DNA from: Synechococcus elongatus PCC 11801
GTDB taxonomy: Bacteria > Cyanobacteriota > Cyanobacteriia > Synechococcales > Synechococcaceae
Length of the DNA: 64,000 nt
Assembly: GCF_003846445.2 (NCBI RefSeq)
Contig: NZ_CP030139.2
Location: 806,001-870,000 of the forward strand
Direction: 5' to 3'
Under the pieces are notes generated by a model. It did no database searches. It was given only the letters and a program-made list of their open reading frames with translations, and was not told the origin of the DNA. Each line of letters begins with the position of its first letter. Within the stretch, counting starts at the first letter, position 1. Below, in pieces: positions 36,782 to 46,809 of this stretch. The translations under genes and the position numbers were made by a program.

Positions 36782-37969
36782 CTAGGGCTGGTGGATGCTG
36801 GAGTAATTAGGCCAAATTGCCTCTACCTGCGCCAGTAAAGTTTGCGCCTGCTGCGATCGCTCATCTGGTGTCGTCCCTGTCAGGGGCAAGGTGATGTGCC
36901 CCAGCTTGCGACCCGGCTTCGACTCTGTCTTGCCATACCAATAGAGGCAGGCTCCGGGCAGAGCCGCTAGTTGCTGGCGCTGTTCAGCGTAGTCACTCTG
37001 GCGATCCTCATAGCCCAAGAGATTGACCATCAAAGCTCCCGGCCACTGTAAGGCTGTCGACCCCAAAGGCAGGTTGGCGATCGCGCGCAACTGCTGCTCA
37101 AACTGCGAGGTCTGACAGGCATCCAGACTGTAGTGCCCCGAGTTGTGGGTGCGGGGCGCAATTTCATTGACCCAAAGGCGATCGCCCTGCTGAAACAGCT
37201 CTAAACCAGCGATGCCTACATAGTCCACGGCTTCAACCAGTCGCTGTGCCATCTGAGCCACCGCTGTTTGAAGTGCGTCACTGACTGCAGCGGGTGCGAT
37301 CACCCAACGGCACACTTGATCCTGTTGATAGGTTTGGACCACGGGGAAAGTGGCGATCGCCCCACTTTGACTACGGGCGACCATCACTGCTAGCTCCTGC
37401 TCAAAGGGAATGAACTCCTCCAGCAGGAGCGGTGTGTCGCCGTAGGACTGCAAAACTTGTTGGAGTTCGGGTAGCGATCGCAGAATCTGGGTGCCTTTGC
37501 CGTCGTAGCCGTGGCGGCGCTGTTTCAGCACCACTGGAAACCCCAACACCGTTAGCTCAGACTCGGTTGCTGTTGCTGGGTCGATCGCCAAAAAGCGCGG
37601 GGTCGGTAATCCTAGACGGTTCAGCAGTTGCCGCTGATCGAGCTTGTCGAGTAGTGAGGCGATCGCAGCAGGACGGGGGCAAAAGCGGACGCCGGAAGCT
37701 TCTAACTCCGTCAACGCCGGTAGGTCGACAAATTCGTTCTCGAAGGTGATTACGTCACAGGCTTGAGCCAATTGGGCGGTTGCCAACGCATCTGCCACGG
37801 CTGCTAGGACGGTTTGATCCGCGATCACCACTGCTGGATCGTGATCATTGGGTGTTTGAACGTGCAGCGACATCCCCAACCGTTGCGCTGCTGGTGCCAG
37901 CATCCAAGCTAACTGGCCACCACCAATCACTCCAACGTGCTGGACAGGGGAGACTGCGATCGCATTCAT
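36782..37969 (-). CDS. purK: N5-carboxyaminoimidazole ribonucleotide synthase
   Basis: PurK of 395 residues, an ATP-grasp enzyme that carboxylates aminoimidazole ribonucleotide with bicarbonate and ATP in purine synthesis. The start MNAIAVSPVQHVGVIGGGQLAWML carries the family's glycine loop. Other blocks are TFENEFVD, KQRRHGYDGKGT, LEEFIPFEQELAV and VNEIAPRTHNSGHYSLDAC, which contains the metal and ATP site. It lies downstream of rbcS on the same strand but is separated from it by a strong terminator, so it is not part of the Rubisco transcript. Confidence 0.95.
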   Translation of the reverse strand: MNAIAVSPVQHVGVIGGGQLAWMLAPAAQRLGMSLHVQTPNDHDPAVVIADQTVLAAVADALATAQLAQACDVITFENEFVDLPALTELEASGVRFCPRPAAIASLLDKLDQRQLLNRLGLPTPRFLAIDPATATESELTVLGFPVVLKQRRHGYDGKGTQILRSLPELQQVLQSYGDTPLLLEEFIPFEQELAVMVARSQSGAIATFPVVQTYQQDQVCRWVIAPAAVSDALQTAVAQMAQRLVEAVDYVGIAGLELFQQGDRLWVNEIAPRTHNSGHYSLDACQTSQFEQQLRAIANLPLGSTALQWPGALMVNLLGYEDRQSDYAEQRQQLAALPGACLYWYGKTESKPGRKLGHITLPLTGTTPDERSQQAQTLLAQVEAIWPNYSSIHQP

Positions 37970-38020
37970 GGGCGTAGAGAAAAAGGGAAAGAGTCCGCCA
38001 TCCTCAAGAATGGCAGACAG

Positions 38021-38048
38021 AAAAAAGCTCCTGCCCGAAGACAGGAGC
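38021..38048 (-). terminator. Terminator of rbcL-rbcS
   Basis: Read leftward, GCTCCTG (38048-38042) pairs perfectly with CAGGAGC (38033-38027) around an 8-base loop containing TTCG, and TTTTTT follows (38026-38021). It lies 23 bp after the rbcS stop. Confidence 0.9.
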
Positions 38049-38070
38049 GGCCATCAAGACCAATCAGGCT

Positions 38071-38406
38071 TTAGTAGCGGCCGGGACGGTGAACGATGAA
38101 GCTCACGGTTTGGCACTGCTTGATATTGTCGAAGCCAGCAACGCGGATATAGCAGTCGCCGTATTCGCTGCGGCACTCACGCACTTCGTCGAGCACTTGC
38201 TGAGGGCTCTTGCAGTCGAACAGGGGCAGCTTCCACATCGTCCAGTAGAACTCTTCTGGGTTCGAGCTCTCGTTGAACTCGATCAAGGGATGGAAGCCTT
38301 GCTCGATCATGTACTCTATTTGAGCAGCGATTTGGCGATCGCTAAGAGGCGGCAAGTACGAGAAAGTCTCGAAACGACGCTCTTTTGGCAGGGTTTTGAT
38401 GCTCAT
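38071..38406 (-). CDS. rbcS: Ribulose bisphosphate carboxylase small subunit
   Basis: RbcS of 111 residues, beginning [20 protein letters not shown]. Eight copies cap the L8 core of form IB Rubisco. The sequence matches my memory of the S. elongatus protein, including [16 protein letters not shown] and the lack of the longer loop seen in plants. An AGGA ribosome site lies nine bases before the ATG. It is separated from rbcL by 89 bp on the same transcript. Inside carboxysomes the holoenzyme is bound by the SSU-like modules of CcmM, encoded 3 kb away. Confidence 0.99.
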   Translation of the reverse strand: MSIKTLPKERRFETFSYLPPLSDRQIAAQIEYMIEQGFHPLIEFNESSNPEEFYWTMWKLPLFDCKSPQQVLDEVRECRSEYGDCYIRVAGFDNIKQCQTVSFIVHRPGRY

Positions 38407-38495
38407 TATCAGAAATCCTGAAGGGTTGAGTCGAAATGCTGGGGAGCGAGGCTTACTAGGTTGCTCCGACTCCCCAAGAGATAGTCAGAGGCTCC

Positions 38496-39914
38496 TTAGA
38501 GCTTGTCCATCGTTTCGAATTCGAACTTGATCTCTTTCCAGAGTTCGAGGGCAGCAGCCAGTTCAGGCGACCACTTGCCAGCTTCGCGGAGGATGTCGCC
38601 GCCTTCGCGATAGAGGTCACGACCTTCGTTACGGGCTTGGACGCAAGCTTCCAAAGCAACACGGTTTGCAGTTGCACCCGGTGCGTTACCCCAGGGGTGA
38701 CCCAAGGTACCACCGCCGAACTGGAGGACGGAGTCATCACCGAAGATTTCCACCAGTGCGGGCATGTGCCACACGTGGATACCACCGGAAGCGACCGGCA
38801 GCACGCCCGGCAGCGAAGCCCAATCCTGGGTGAAGAAGACACCGCGGCTGCGATCAGCTTCGATGTGGTCTTCGCGCATCAGGTCAACGAAGCCCAAGGT
38901 CGATGCTTTGTCGCCTTCCAGTTTGCCGACGACGGTACCGGAGTGGAGGTGGTCACCACCGGACAGACGTAGACACTTGGCCAGAACACGGAAGTGAATA
39001 CCGTGGTTGCGCTGACGGTCGATCACCGCGTGCATTGCACGGTGGATGTGCAGCAAGACACCGTTGTCGCGGCACCATTTCGCCAAAGTGGTGTTGGCAG
39101 TGAAACCAGCCGTCAAGAAGTCATGCATGATGATCGGCATGTTGAGTTCTTTCGCGAACTCAGCCCGCTTCAGCATTTCTTCGCAGGTCGGCGCGGTCAC
39201 GTTCAGGTAGTGACCTTTGATTTCGCCGGTTTCTGCTTGCGATTTGTGGATTGCATCAGCCACAAACAGGAAGCGATCGCGCCAGCGTTGGAACGGCTGC
39301 GAGTTGATGTTTTCGTCGTCTTTGGTGAAGTCCAGACCGCCACGAAGACATTCGTAGACGGCACGGCCGTAGTTTTTCGCCGACAGACCGAGTTTCGGTT
39401 TGATCGTGCAACCCAGCATCGGGCGGCCGTACTTGTTCAGCAGGTCGCGCTCGACTTGGATACCGTGGGGAGGACCTTGGAAGGTTTTGACCAGGGCGAC
39501 GGGGAAGCGGATGTCTTCCAGACGCAGCGAACGGATGGCTTTAAAGCCAAAGACGTTACCGACGATCGAGGTCAGGATGTTGGTGACGGACCCTTCCTCG
39601 AACAGGTCGAGCGGGTAAGCGATGAACGCAAAGTAGGAGTTCTCTTCGCCTTGCACCGGCTCGATGTGGTAGCACTTGCCTTTGTACCGATCCATGTCGG
39701 TCAGCAAGTCGGTCCACACGGTGGTCCAGGTACCGGTCGAAGATTCAGCCGCGATCGCCGCACCAGCTTCGTCAGCAGGGACACCCGGCTGAGGGCTGAA
39801 GCGGAAAGCCGCCAGCAGGTCAGTGTCTTTGGGGGTGTAATCGGGGGTGTAGTAGGTGAGTTTGTAGTCCTTCACCCCGGCCTTATAGCCTGCGGCAGAT
39901 TGCGTCTTGGGCAT
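38496..39914 (-). CDS. rbcL: Ribulose bisphosphate carboxylase large subunit (form IB)
   Basis: RbcL of 472 residues from the ATG at 39914 ([10 protein letters not shown]), preceded by GGGAGAGACGAC. It fixes CO2 onto ribulose bisphosphate inside carboxysomes. The catalytic Lys region TIKPKLG, the carbamylated Lys of [10 protein letters not shown] and loop 6 in [10 protein letters not shown] are all present. It is encoded 390 bp downstream of ccmO on the same strand, with its own likely promoter in that gap. Codon use is strongly biased, as expected for a highly expressed gene. Confidence 0.99.
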   Translation of the reverse strand: MPKTQSAAGYKAGVKDYKLTYYTPDYTPKDTDLLAAFRFSPQPGVPADEAGAAIAAESSTGTWTTVWTDLLTDMDRYKGKCYHIEPVQGEENSYFAFIAYPLDLFEEGSVTNILTSIVGNVFGFKAIRSLRLEDIRFPVALVKTFQGPPHGIQVERDLLNKYGRPMLGCTIKPKLGLSAKNYGRAVYECLRGGLDFTKDDENINSQPFQRWRDRFLFVADAIHKSQAETGEIKGHYLNVTAPTCEEMLKRAEFAKELNMPIIMHDFLTAGFTANTTLAKWCRDNGVLLHIHRAMHAVIDRQRNHGIHFRVLAKCLRLSGGDHLHSGTVVGKLEGDKASTLGFVDLMREDHIEADRSRGVFFTQDWASLPGVLPVASGGIHVWHMPALVEIFGDDSVLQFGGGTLGHPWGNAPGATANRVALEACVQARNEGRDLYREGGDILREAGKWSPELAAALELWKEIKFEFETMDKL

Positions 39915-40033
39915 GTCGTCTCTCCCTAGAGATATGTCAGATATGCTCGACGATTCAGGATTTCTGGCAGGGGGAGCCTGTACAGCTGCAGTCCCACAGC
40001 GCAAGTCCAGCGGAGCATTCCGTTGCGACGGAC

Positions 40034-40060
40034 GCTTAATTCTTTTGTGGAGAATTAAGC
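40034..40060. promoter_or_regulatory. Perfect 10-bp inverted repeat upstream of rbcL
   Basis: GCTTAATTCT at 40034-40043 and AGAATTAAGC at 40051-40060 are exact reverse complements with a 7-bp spacer, a size suited to a dimeric regulator. It lies 120-147 bp upstream of the rbcL start codon. No known regulator is assigned. Confidence 0.6.
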
Positions 40061-40202
40061 CTTAGATTCCTCATGAATCAACCTATCATCAATCGGAACC
40101 ATTTATTGAAGCCCAGAAGCGAGATTTGATTTGATTTGCTTAACGCTGGCTCATGCCCTGCTTATTAGATCGACGAGCCATCTCGCTAACAACACCAAAA
40201 GC

Positions 40203-40226
40203 CGCCTCCCATCTGGATTGAAGGCG
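40203..40226 (-). terminator. Weak putative terminator of the ccm operon
   Basis: Read leftward from ccmO, CGCCTTC (40226-40220) pairs with GGGAGGCG (40210-40203), with one G-U pair. Only a short T-tract (GCTTTTGG) follows, so read-through into rbcL is possible. Confidence 0.42.
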
Positions 40227-40304
40227 TTGACATTTTTTCTGACTTACTCTGGCTGAACGGTCAACTTTCAGCGAAAAACCAGTGTAATTACGGCGCTTTT
40301 TCCG

Positions 40305-41132
40305 TCACTGATCTGTGCGTGGATTTGGTAACTCTAAGGGTTCTGGAATTGGCGCCTCTTGGGTTAATTCCAAGGCTGCCTGCCGCTCTTCGGCGAGTAA
40401 TCGGGGGGCTTCGATCGCGATCGGCTGGCGCTCTAGTTCAGGCAGCTCTAGGAGTGGCTGTTTCTCGCGAACGCGCAGTGGCAATTGGAGTGGCTGAGTT
40501 GCTTCGCCGTCAAGCTGCGGCTCGGGCAGGCTGTCCATCAGATCGTCTAGCGGTCTGGGGATAACCATGATTGCGTTGAGCTGGCCGATCCGCTCAGCTG
40601 CGTACATGCCGGCTTCAACAGCAACGGTCACATTGGAAACGGTGCCTTGCACGATCGCAGTACAGAGACCGCTGCCCGTTTTCTCATAACAGATCAGCTT
40701 GACGTTAGCTGACTTGAGCATGGCATCGGCTGCTCCAACTAAAGCGGGGAACCCATTGGTTTCAATCAGCCCAATCGCGCCAACATTTTGATGCGATCGC
40801 GTTGCCATTGCCTCTTGCGAGAGCCGCCGACTGATCGGCAGAACGGCTTCTAGATTCGCCTGCGGTCGCGGCAAGATCGTACTAGACACATACTGCTCAA
40901 ACTGGCGAGCAGTAGCGACCCCAGCTTCTAGGGCCAGTTTGATGTCGGCATAACCGCCGCGAATGACCGCTGTACAAAAACCTGAACCCGTCTTCTCGTA
41001 ACCGACCAGCGTGACATCTGCGGACTTGAGCATCATGTCCGCTGTGCCGACAACTGCTGGAAAGCTACGGGTGCAAATGACCCCTAGCGCACCGGCATTG
41101 CGAGGCTGCGAATAGGCGAGAGAAGCGGTCAT
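40305..41132 (-). CDS. ccmO: Carboxysome shell protein CcmO (tandem BMC domains)
   Basis: CcmO of 275 residues from the ATG at 41132 (MTASLAYSQPRN); a TTG two codons upstream is in frame. Two bacterial microcompartment domains lie at about residues 13-95 (GALGVICTRSFPAVVGTADMM) and 117-200 (GAIGLIETNGFPALVGAADAM), so three chains make a pseudo-hexameric shell tile. A tail of about 75 residues rich in L, P, E and Q follows. CcmO is needed to close beta-carboxysome shells. It is the last gene of ccmK2-ccmL-ccmM-ccmN-ccmO. Confidence 0.96.
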   Translation of the reverse strand: MTASLAYSQPRNAGALGVICTRSFPAVVGTADMMLKSADVTLVGYEKTGSGFCTAVIRGGYADIKLALEAGVATARQFEQYVSSTILPRPQANLEAVLPISRRLSQEAMATRSHQNVGAIGLIETNGFPALVGAADAMLKSANVKLICYEKTGSGLCTAIVQGTVSNVTVAVEAGMYAAERIGQLNAIMVIPRPLDDLMDSLPEPQLDGEATQPLQLPLRVREKQPLLELPELERQPIAIEAPRLLAEERQAALELTQEAPIPEPLELPNPRTDQ

Positions 41133-41173
41133 CAACAAAGTACCCTACGGCTCCAAGAGCCGCTGTGCACATC

Positions 41174-41677
41174 TTAGCGATCGGGGAACATGCTCTGGCG
41201 CATCCGCAAAAACTGTTCCTTGCCGTAGACCTTGGTCGGCTGGGCGATCGCACTGGTCTGGGGCGATCGCGCCTCGGATGCTGGCACTGAAGCACTGGCT
41301 ACTGACGCAGCGGTCGGCGTACTTCCGGTTGCCTGCGCACTCAGCAAACTACCAGGAGCAGTGACTCCACCTGCCTCAACCGAAACATCCATCAGCGTTG
41401 TCGAAGGCCCCAAGCAGGCTTGGCGACCCACAACACTCTGACCCACAATCAACACACCGGCAGCCAGCAAAGCACCTGCCTGAATGATGATGGCTCCACC
41501 CCGAGCATGGAGCACTGACCCCAAGCCAATGCAAACCCCGCTGGCAATTTCAATCCGGCTATCGGCCTCGGCAATCAGCAAAACCCCTGGAGCAATCACC
41601 ACATCAGCAGCAATCGTGACCTCACCACTGGCGAAGTAGCGATCGCTGATCGGGGGCTCTAGGGGCGGTAGGTGCAT
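41174..41677 (-). CDS. ccmN: Carboxysome assembly protein CcmN
   Basis: CcmN of 167 residues. Residues about 15-110 are hexapeptide repeats of a left-handed beta helix (IAADVVIAPGVLLIAEADSR and following). A Ser/Ala/Pro-rich linker leads to an amphipathic C-terminal encapsulation peptide (VYGKEQFLRMRQSMFPDR), which in the known system binds the CcmK2 shell, while the helix domain binds CcmM. CcmN thus recruits the shell around the CcmM-Rubisco condensate. The gap to ccmM is 34 bp. Confidence 0.96.
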   Translation of the reverse strand: MHLPPLEPPISDRYFASGEVTIAADVVIAPGVLLIAEADSRIEIASGVCIGLGSVLHARGGAIIIQAGALLAAGVLIVGQSVVGRQACLGPSTTLMDVSVEAGGVTAPGSLLSAQATGSTPTAASVASASVPASEARSPQTSAIAQPTKVYGKEQFLRMRQSMFPDR

Positions 41678-41711
41678 GAAGACAAGGGCGATCGCCGGAT
41701 TGCCGGCAAAC

Positions 41712-42686
41712 TTACGGCTTTTGGATCAACAGTTCAGCCACACGGCGGCGAGCCGCAGGGTCAATGCCAATCAGGCGAACGTATTTACCTTGGTGTTCTT
41801 GCAAGAGAGCGTTCAGCGCAGACAACACAGTCGACTCGCTCTGTCCACTCAAGGTCGGCAAGGTCTGCCAAGAGCTGGTTTGGAAGCGGCGCTTGTCAGC
41901 CACTTCTGCACTGATCCGGTAGCCCTGCGAGAGCAAGCCGCGGACTTGGCTGGCCACGTCACCTGATCCGGAACCATTGCTGGCATAGCTGGGGCTGGAA
42001 GTCGAGGTCGTCCCTGCTGCCGGTGCTGCTGCACCGCTAGACCCAACAGGCCCTTGGGGATTCTGAATCAAGGCTTCAAAGACTCGGCTGCGCGTGCTGG
42101 TATCAATCCCGAGGAGGCGGACGTATTCGCCTTCATGCTCGGCCAAGCAAGTTTCCAGTTCAGCGAGGACTTGGCGTTCGTTGCTGCTTTGGATCGGTGC
42201 ACAGGACTGCCAAGAGCTGGTGCGGAAGCGGCGCTTGTCCGCATGCTCCGTCCCAATCCGATAACCCTGGGCTAACAAGTTACGGACTTGACTGACAACT
42301 TCGGCAGAAAGGTTGCCACTGACACTGGCATAGCTGCTTTGACGACCGCCGCTAGGCGCTACAGCTACCGGCTGACTGCTCAGTGACTCAGGAACCGTAC
42401 CATCGGGCCGTTGAATCAAGGCTTCAAAGACTCGGCTGCGCGTGCTGGTATCAATCCCGAGGAGGCGGACGTATTCGCCTTCATGCTCGGCCAAGCAAGT
42501 TTCCAGTTCAGCGAGGACTTGGCGTTCGTTGCTGCTTTGGATCGGTGCACAGGACTGCCAAGAGCTGGTGCGGAAGCGGCGCTTGTCCGCATGCTCCGTC
42601 CCAATCCGATAACCCTGATTCAACAGGCTCCGAACTTGGTTGATGACTTCAGAACTGAGTCGGCCTTGGCCGTTGTAAGCGCTCAC
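41712..42686 (-). CDS. ccmM: CcmM short form (M35) from an internal start
   Basis: The codon for Val217 is GTG (42686-42684), preceded by GAGG eight bases upstream, exactly where PCC 7942 is known to start its 35-kDa form (Val216 there; this protein has one extra N-terminal residue). The product, about 324 residues, has only the three SSUL modules. In PCC 7942 M35 is the more abundant form and condenses Rubisco in the carboxysome lumen. Both site and codon are seen here; that translation starts here is inferred from the relative. Confidence 0.82.
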   Translation of the reverse strand: MSAYNGQGRLSSEVINQVRSLLNQGYRIGTEHADKRRFRTSSWQSCAPIQSSNERQVLAELETCLAEHEGEYVRLLGIDTSTRSRVFEALIQRPDGTVPESLSSQPVAVAPSGGRQSSYASVSGNLSAEVVSQVRNLLAQGYRIGTEHADKRRFRTSSWQSCAPIQSSNERQVLAELETCLAEHEGEYVRLLGIDTSTRSRVFEALIQNPQGPVGSSGAAAPAAGTTSTSSPSYASNGSGSGDVASQVRGLLSQGYRISAEVADKRRFQTSSWQTLPTLSGQSESTVLSALNALLQEHQGKYVRLIGIDPAARRRVAELLIQKP

Positions 42687-43334
42687 GGTCGTTGCCTCGC
42701 TAGACGATGGACGAAGGGGAGAAGGAGTTGGTGTGGAATTGAAATCAGCAGTCGCTGCTGGGGTAGACCGCACAATCACCGGAGGTGAGCCGATGATGTG
42801 GCGAGCAAATTCCCGATCTTCCGGACGAACCTCTGGCAGTCGATCGGCCTGCTGCTGGGTCGTGATGATGGCCCCTGAGGGAACGTAGCGACCGGGTGGG
42901 ATCTCTACGTCTTGCACTAGGGCGTGCATCATGATTACCGAACCGGCCCCAACCCGAGCGTTGAAAACGGTGGACCGAAAACCGACAAAGCAATCATCTC
43001 CGAGATAGGCCGGACCATGGATCAGTGCTTTGTGGGTGATGGCCACTCGACGACCGAGCCAGACAGAGTAGTCAGCTTGGTCATCGCCCAAGACACGACC
43101 ATATTCCAAACCGTGGATGACAGCACCTTCTTGCAAAAGGCTGTCTTCTCCGATTTGGAATGGCGCTCCTTCGTCAGCACGGATCGAAACCCCCGCTGCA
43201 ACGCGGACACCTGCTGCCAGCCGAACGTCACCAATAATGCTGGCGATCGCATGCACCTGAGCAGCGGGATCTATATGGGGCTCAGCCAACCGACCTGCCG
43301 TTGAAGCAACGGGGATCGTCGTTGGGCTCGGCAT
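41712..43334 (-). CDS. ccmM: Carboxysome scaffold CcmM (full-length form, M58)
   Basis: CcmM of 540 residues from the ATG at 43334 ([11 protein letters not shown]). Residues about 1-200 are a gamma-carbonic-anhydrase-like left-handed beta helix, with the metal-ligand region [15 protein letters not shown]. Three Rubisco small-subunit-like (SSUL) modules follow at about 225-313, 341-430 and 455-540, joined by Ser/Pro/Ala linkers. The first two hold a Cys pair ([10 protein letters not shown] and [10 protein letters not shown]) that can form the redox disulfide known from PCC 7942; the third lacks it. The first two modules share a 206-bp stretch that is identical at DNA level. A second product, M35, starts internally at Val217. 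Confidence 0.97.
   Translation of the reverse strand: MPSPTTIPVASTAGRLAEPHIDPAAQVHAIASIIGDVRLAAGVRVAAGVSIRADEGAPFQIGEDSLLQEGAVIHGLEYGRVLGDDQADYSVWLGRRVAITHKALIHGPAYLGDDCFVGFRSTVFNARVGAGSVIMMHALVQDVEIPPGRYVPSGAIITTQQQADRLPEVRPEDREFARHIIGSPPVIVRSTPAATADFNSTPTPSPLRPSSSEATTVSAYNGQGRLSSEVINQVRSLLNQGYRIGTEHADKRRFRTSSWQSCAPIQSSNERQVLAELETCLAEHEGEYVRLLGIDTSTRSRVFEALIQRPDGTVPESLSSQPVAVAPSGGRQSSYASVSGNLSAEVVSQVRNLLAQGYRIGTEHADKRRFRTSSWQSCAPIQSSNERQVLAELETCLAEHEGEYVRLLGIDTSTRSRVFEALIQNPQGPVGSSGAAAPAAGTTSTSSPSYASNGSGSGDVASQVRGLLSQGYRISAEVADKRRFQTSSWQTLPTLSGQSESTVLSALNALLQEHQGKYVRLIGIDPAARRRVAELLIQKP
42064..42269. repeat. 206-bp perfect direct repeat in ccmM, copy in SSUL2
   Basis: This stretch is identical base for base to 42412-42617, an offset of 348 bp. 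It covers most of the second SSUL module. The sequences on both sides differ, and the third module is diverged. Identity at synonymous positions points to recent gene conversion or unequal exchange. Confidence 0.95.
42412..42617. repeat. 206-bp perfect direct repeat in ccmM, copy in SSUL1
   Basis: Identical to 42064-42269. It covers most of the first SSUL module, from [12 protein letters not shown] to the end of VFEALIQ. See the other copy. Confidence 0.95.
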
Positions 43335-43400
43335 CCTCAACCCTCCCAAGCCTGGGCTCAATCCACTCGATGAATAACAGGGGCTCAAAGAGCCTGCCTG

Positions 43401-43700
43401 CTAGCTGTGCTCGCGTTTGTCGTAGACGGAGCGGTTTTCAACATTGACCGTATCGATGATTGCAATAACTGCTGCATCGACTGGGCGATTCTGACAATCC
43501 CGCACATGACGTGCTTGACTGCCACGACTGATCAACACCCACTCATCAACACCCGCGCCAACCATGTCAGCTGCGACTTCATATTCCGGAAGGACTTGTC
43601 CAGCCTCATCAATGAACTGAACAACAAGGAACTTTACCCCTTGCAGGCTGGGTTCCTTGTAGGTGCTGACCACAGTTCCGCGAACCTTAGCAATGCGCAT
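43401..43700 (-). CDS. ccmL: Carboxysome vertex protein CcmL
   Basis: CcmL of 99 residues from the ATG at 43700 (MRIAKVRGTVVSTYK), of the EutN/CcmL pentamer family that caps the twelve vertices of the shell. Family blocks are GTVVSTYKEPSLQGVKFLVV near the start, AADMVGAGVDEWVLISRGSQAR in the middle and DAAVIAIIDTVNV near the end. It lies 147 bp downstream of ccmK2, with a hairpin between the two genes, and 66 bp before ccmM. Confidence 0.98.
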   Translation of the reverse strand: MRIAKVRGTVVSTYKEPSLQGVKFLVVQFIDEAGQVLPEYEVAADMVGAGVDEWVLISRGSQARHVRDCQNRPVDAAVIAIIDTVNVENRSVYDKREHS

Positions 43701-43811
43701 GCTGATCCCACATCGACGGCACAACAGGACAGCCGACCATCGAAGAACAGACAAACAAATCTGCCAAGGTGCATCTTGAAAGACTCACCCAAAGAGTCGG
43801 CAATCAAGATG

Positions 43812-43842
43812 AAAGGGCTATTGAACTTAACTCAACAGCCCT
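43812..43842 (-). terminator. Hairpin between ccmK2 and ccmL, possible partial terminator
   Basis: Read leftward, AGGGCTGTTGA (43842-43832) pairs at all 11 positions (one G-U) with TCAATAGCCCT (43824-43814), followed by only TTTCATC. It starts just after the ccmK2 stop. A leaky terminator or a 3' stabiliser here would keep CcmK2, needed in great excess, above CcmL. That role is an inference. Confidence 0.6.
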
Positions 43843-43847
43843 CAACC

Positions 43848-44156
43848 CTACATGCGGAATTGTTCAACAGCTTCGGTGTAGCGGATCGGGAGGACGTATT
43901 CCAGGTTCTCGTGGGGACGAGCAATGATGTGGTGCGACAGCACTTCACCACCAGCAACCCGTTTCGCCGAGTCGAGACCCGCAGAGACGGAAGCTTGGAC
44001 TTCCGAAACGTCGCCCCGGACAATGACCGTGACGCGGCCGCTGCCGATTTTCTCATAGCCAACCAGCGTGACACGCGCTGCTTTGACCATCGCGTCAGCT
44101 GCTTCCACAACAGCCGGGAAGCCCAGGGTCTCGATCATTCCAACCGCAATAGGCAT
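43848..44156 (-). CDS. ccmK2: Major carboxysome shell hexamer protein CcmK2
   Basis: A 102-residue single BMC-domain protein beginning [20 protein letters not shown]. Hexamers tile the facets of the beta-carboxysome; the pore loop is KIGSGR near residue 36. The C-terminal helix region [21 protein letters not shown] is typical of CcmK2. It is the first gene of the ccm operon, with AAAGGA upstream of the start. It also binds the CcmN encapsulation peptide. Confidence 0.97.
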   Translation of the reverse strand: MPIAVGMIETLGFPAVVEAADAMVKAARVTLVGYEKIGSGRVTVIVRGDVSEVQASVSAGLDSAKRVAGGEVLSHHIIARPHENLEYVLPIRYTEAVEQFRM

Positions 44157-44482
44157 GAGTCCACGTCCTTTAAAAATTCGAGTCAGTCTCTAGCAAGAAG
44201 CTGGAACTTAAGAATCGAGTACGGAGACTCGATGTTCAGCATGCTTCTGGCGCTCTAATCAAAAGATTAGATTGATGGGGATCTATTGACAATATTTAAG
44301 CTGATGGTGATTTTCGATTGGCCCCATCAGTAAAACTAATCGTCCCCATCGGGTTTGGGTTGAGCAAAAGCTCTTGCTTCTGGATAGCTGAACGCTGGGT
44401 TCAACCCCGAGAATCCCTCAATAGTTTCTCATGACTAGGACCGCGATCGCACAGGAACTTTGGTCGGGCGATCGCAGCCAGC
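44157..44482 (-). promoter_or_regulatory. ccm operon upstream region, 326 bp between chlN and ccmK2
   Basis: No gene is seen. The motif CCCCATC occurs three times: inverted as GATGGGG at 44274-44280, then direct at 44322-44328 and 44344-44350, the last two spaced by 22 bp (two helical turns). Nearby are CTAATC/GATTAG (44255-44270 region) and ATCGAGT/ACTCGAT just downstream. The ccmK2 promoter should lie here, and an operator for a low-CO2 regulator is plausible. A GGGTTGA/TCAACCC pair near 44350-44415 might mark the end of the chlN transcript. Confidence 0.6.
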
Positions 44483-45931
<1,449 letters not shown>

Positions 45932-45948
45932 TCAGCCGTGGAACCGCA

Positions 45949-46809
45949 CTACACCAATAAGGCTTCTGAAGCGATCGCTGCAGATGCTTGCTGAGGCGGA
46001 TTGAGATAGAAATCAGATAACAAGCTAAACAATTCGCGATCGGCAGCACTACTAGGAACAACGCCTTCAGGTCGGGCCAAGATTTGATCAGCGATATTGA
46101 GGTAATAGTCACAGACGCTATTCAGGCTCGGATCGCTCTCCGCCATCTCAAAAACAGTCTTGCCTTTGACCCGCGAGATACGAATGTCTTCAATGAGGGG
46201 AAGAACTTCTAGCACGGGCATTGGGACTGCTTCGACATACTTGTCAATCAGATCGCGCTTGCTGGTGCGATTGCCCACTAAACCAGCGAGTCGCAGATTA
46301 TGGGTGCGTGCTTTTTCGCGAACAGAAGCAGCAATTCGATTGGCAGCAAAGAGAGCATCAAAGCCGTTATCCGTGATGATGAGGCAGTAATCAGAATAGT
46401 TAAGCGGGGCTGCAAATCCCCCACAAACGACATCACCTAAAACGTCAAAAAGAATGACGTCATACTCATCAAAAGCATTGAGCTCTTTGAGAAGTTTGAC
46501 GGTTTCACCGACTACATACCCCCCGCATCCGGCCCCAGCGGGTGGTCCACCTGCTTCTACACAATCCACACCGCCGTAACCCCGATAGATCACATCTTCG
46601 GGCCAGACATCTTCGTAGTGATAGCTCTTGGCCTGCAGCGTATCAATGATGGTTGGAATTAAAAATCCAGTCAGCGTAAACGTGCTGTCGTGTTTTGGAT
46701 CGCAACCGATTTGCAGGACTTTTTTGCCCCTTCGCGCTAGTGCAACCGAAATATTGCAGCTCGTGGTTGATTTGCCGATACCGCCTTTGCCGTAGACCGA
46801 AAGTTTCAC
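45949..46809 (-). CDS. chlL: Light-independent protochlorophyllide reductase ATP-binding subunit L
   Basis: ChlL of 286 residues, started at the GTG at 46809 because AAGGAG lies eight bases upstream and the protein then begins [19 protein letters not shown], the family start; an upstream ATG at 46863 would add 18 unrelated residues. It is the Fe-protein-like ATPase that passes electrons to ChlN-ChlB. The P loop GKGGIGKST and the two bridging-cluster cysteines, one in [10 protein letters not shown] and one in [10 protein letters not shown], are present. Oxygen sensitivity of this protein makes DPOR useful mainly in the dark. Confidence 0.97.
   Translation of the reverse strand: MKLSVYGKGGIGKSTTSCNISVALARRGKKVLQIGCDPKHDSTFTLTGFLIPTIIDTLQAKSYHYEDVWPEDVIYRGYGGVDCVEAGGPPAGAGCGGYVVGETVKLLKELNAFDEYDVILFDVLGDVVCGGFAAPLNYSDYCLIITDNGFDALFAANRIAASVREKARTHNLRLAGLVGNRTSKRDLIDKYVEAVPMPVLEVLPLIEDIRISRVKGKTVFEMAESDPSLNSVCDYYLNIADQILARPEGVVPSSAADRELFSLLSDFYLNPPQQASAAIASEALLV

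Larger units (their letters stand above)
39915..40304 (-). promoter_or_regulatory. rbcL upstream region, 390 bp between ccmO and rbcL
   Basis: This gap must hold the rbcLS promoter. About 120 bp before the rbcL start there is a perfect 10-bp inverted repeat, GCTTAATTCT/AGAATTAAGC (40034-40043 and 40051-40060, 7-bp spacer), with no T-run, so it looks more like an operator than a terminator. Nearer ccmO, a 7-bp hairpin (40203-40226) is followed on the minus strand by GCTTTTGG and could end the ccm transcript. I cannot fix the transcription start. Confidence 0.7.

Noticed and set aside
38994-39929. Open frame of 311 codons opposite rbcL
   Set aside because: It is a shadow of the strongly codon-biased rbcL; no motif or ribosome site supports it.
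42064-42617. Direct repeats as a CRISPR-like or mobile array
   Set aside because: Only two 206-bp copies exist and both lie within the reading frame of ccmM as protein modules.
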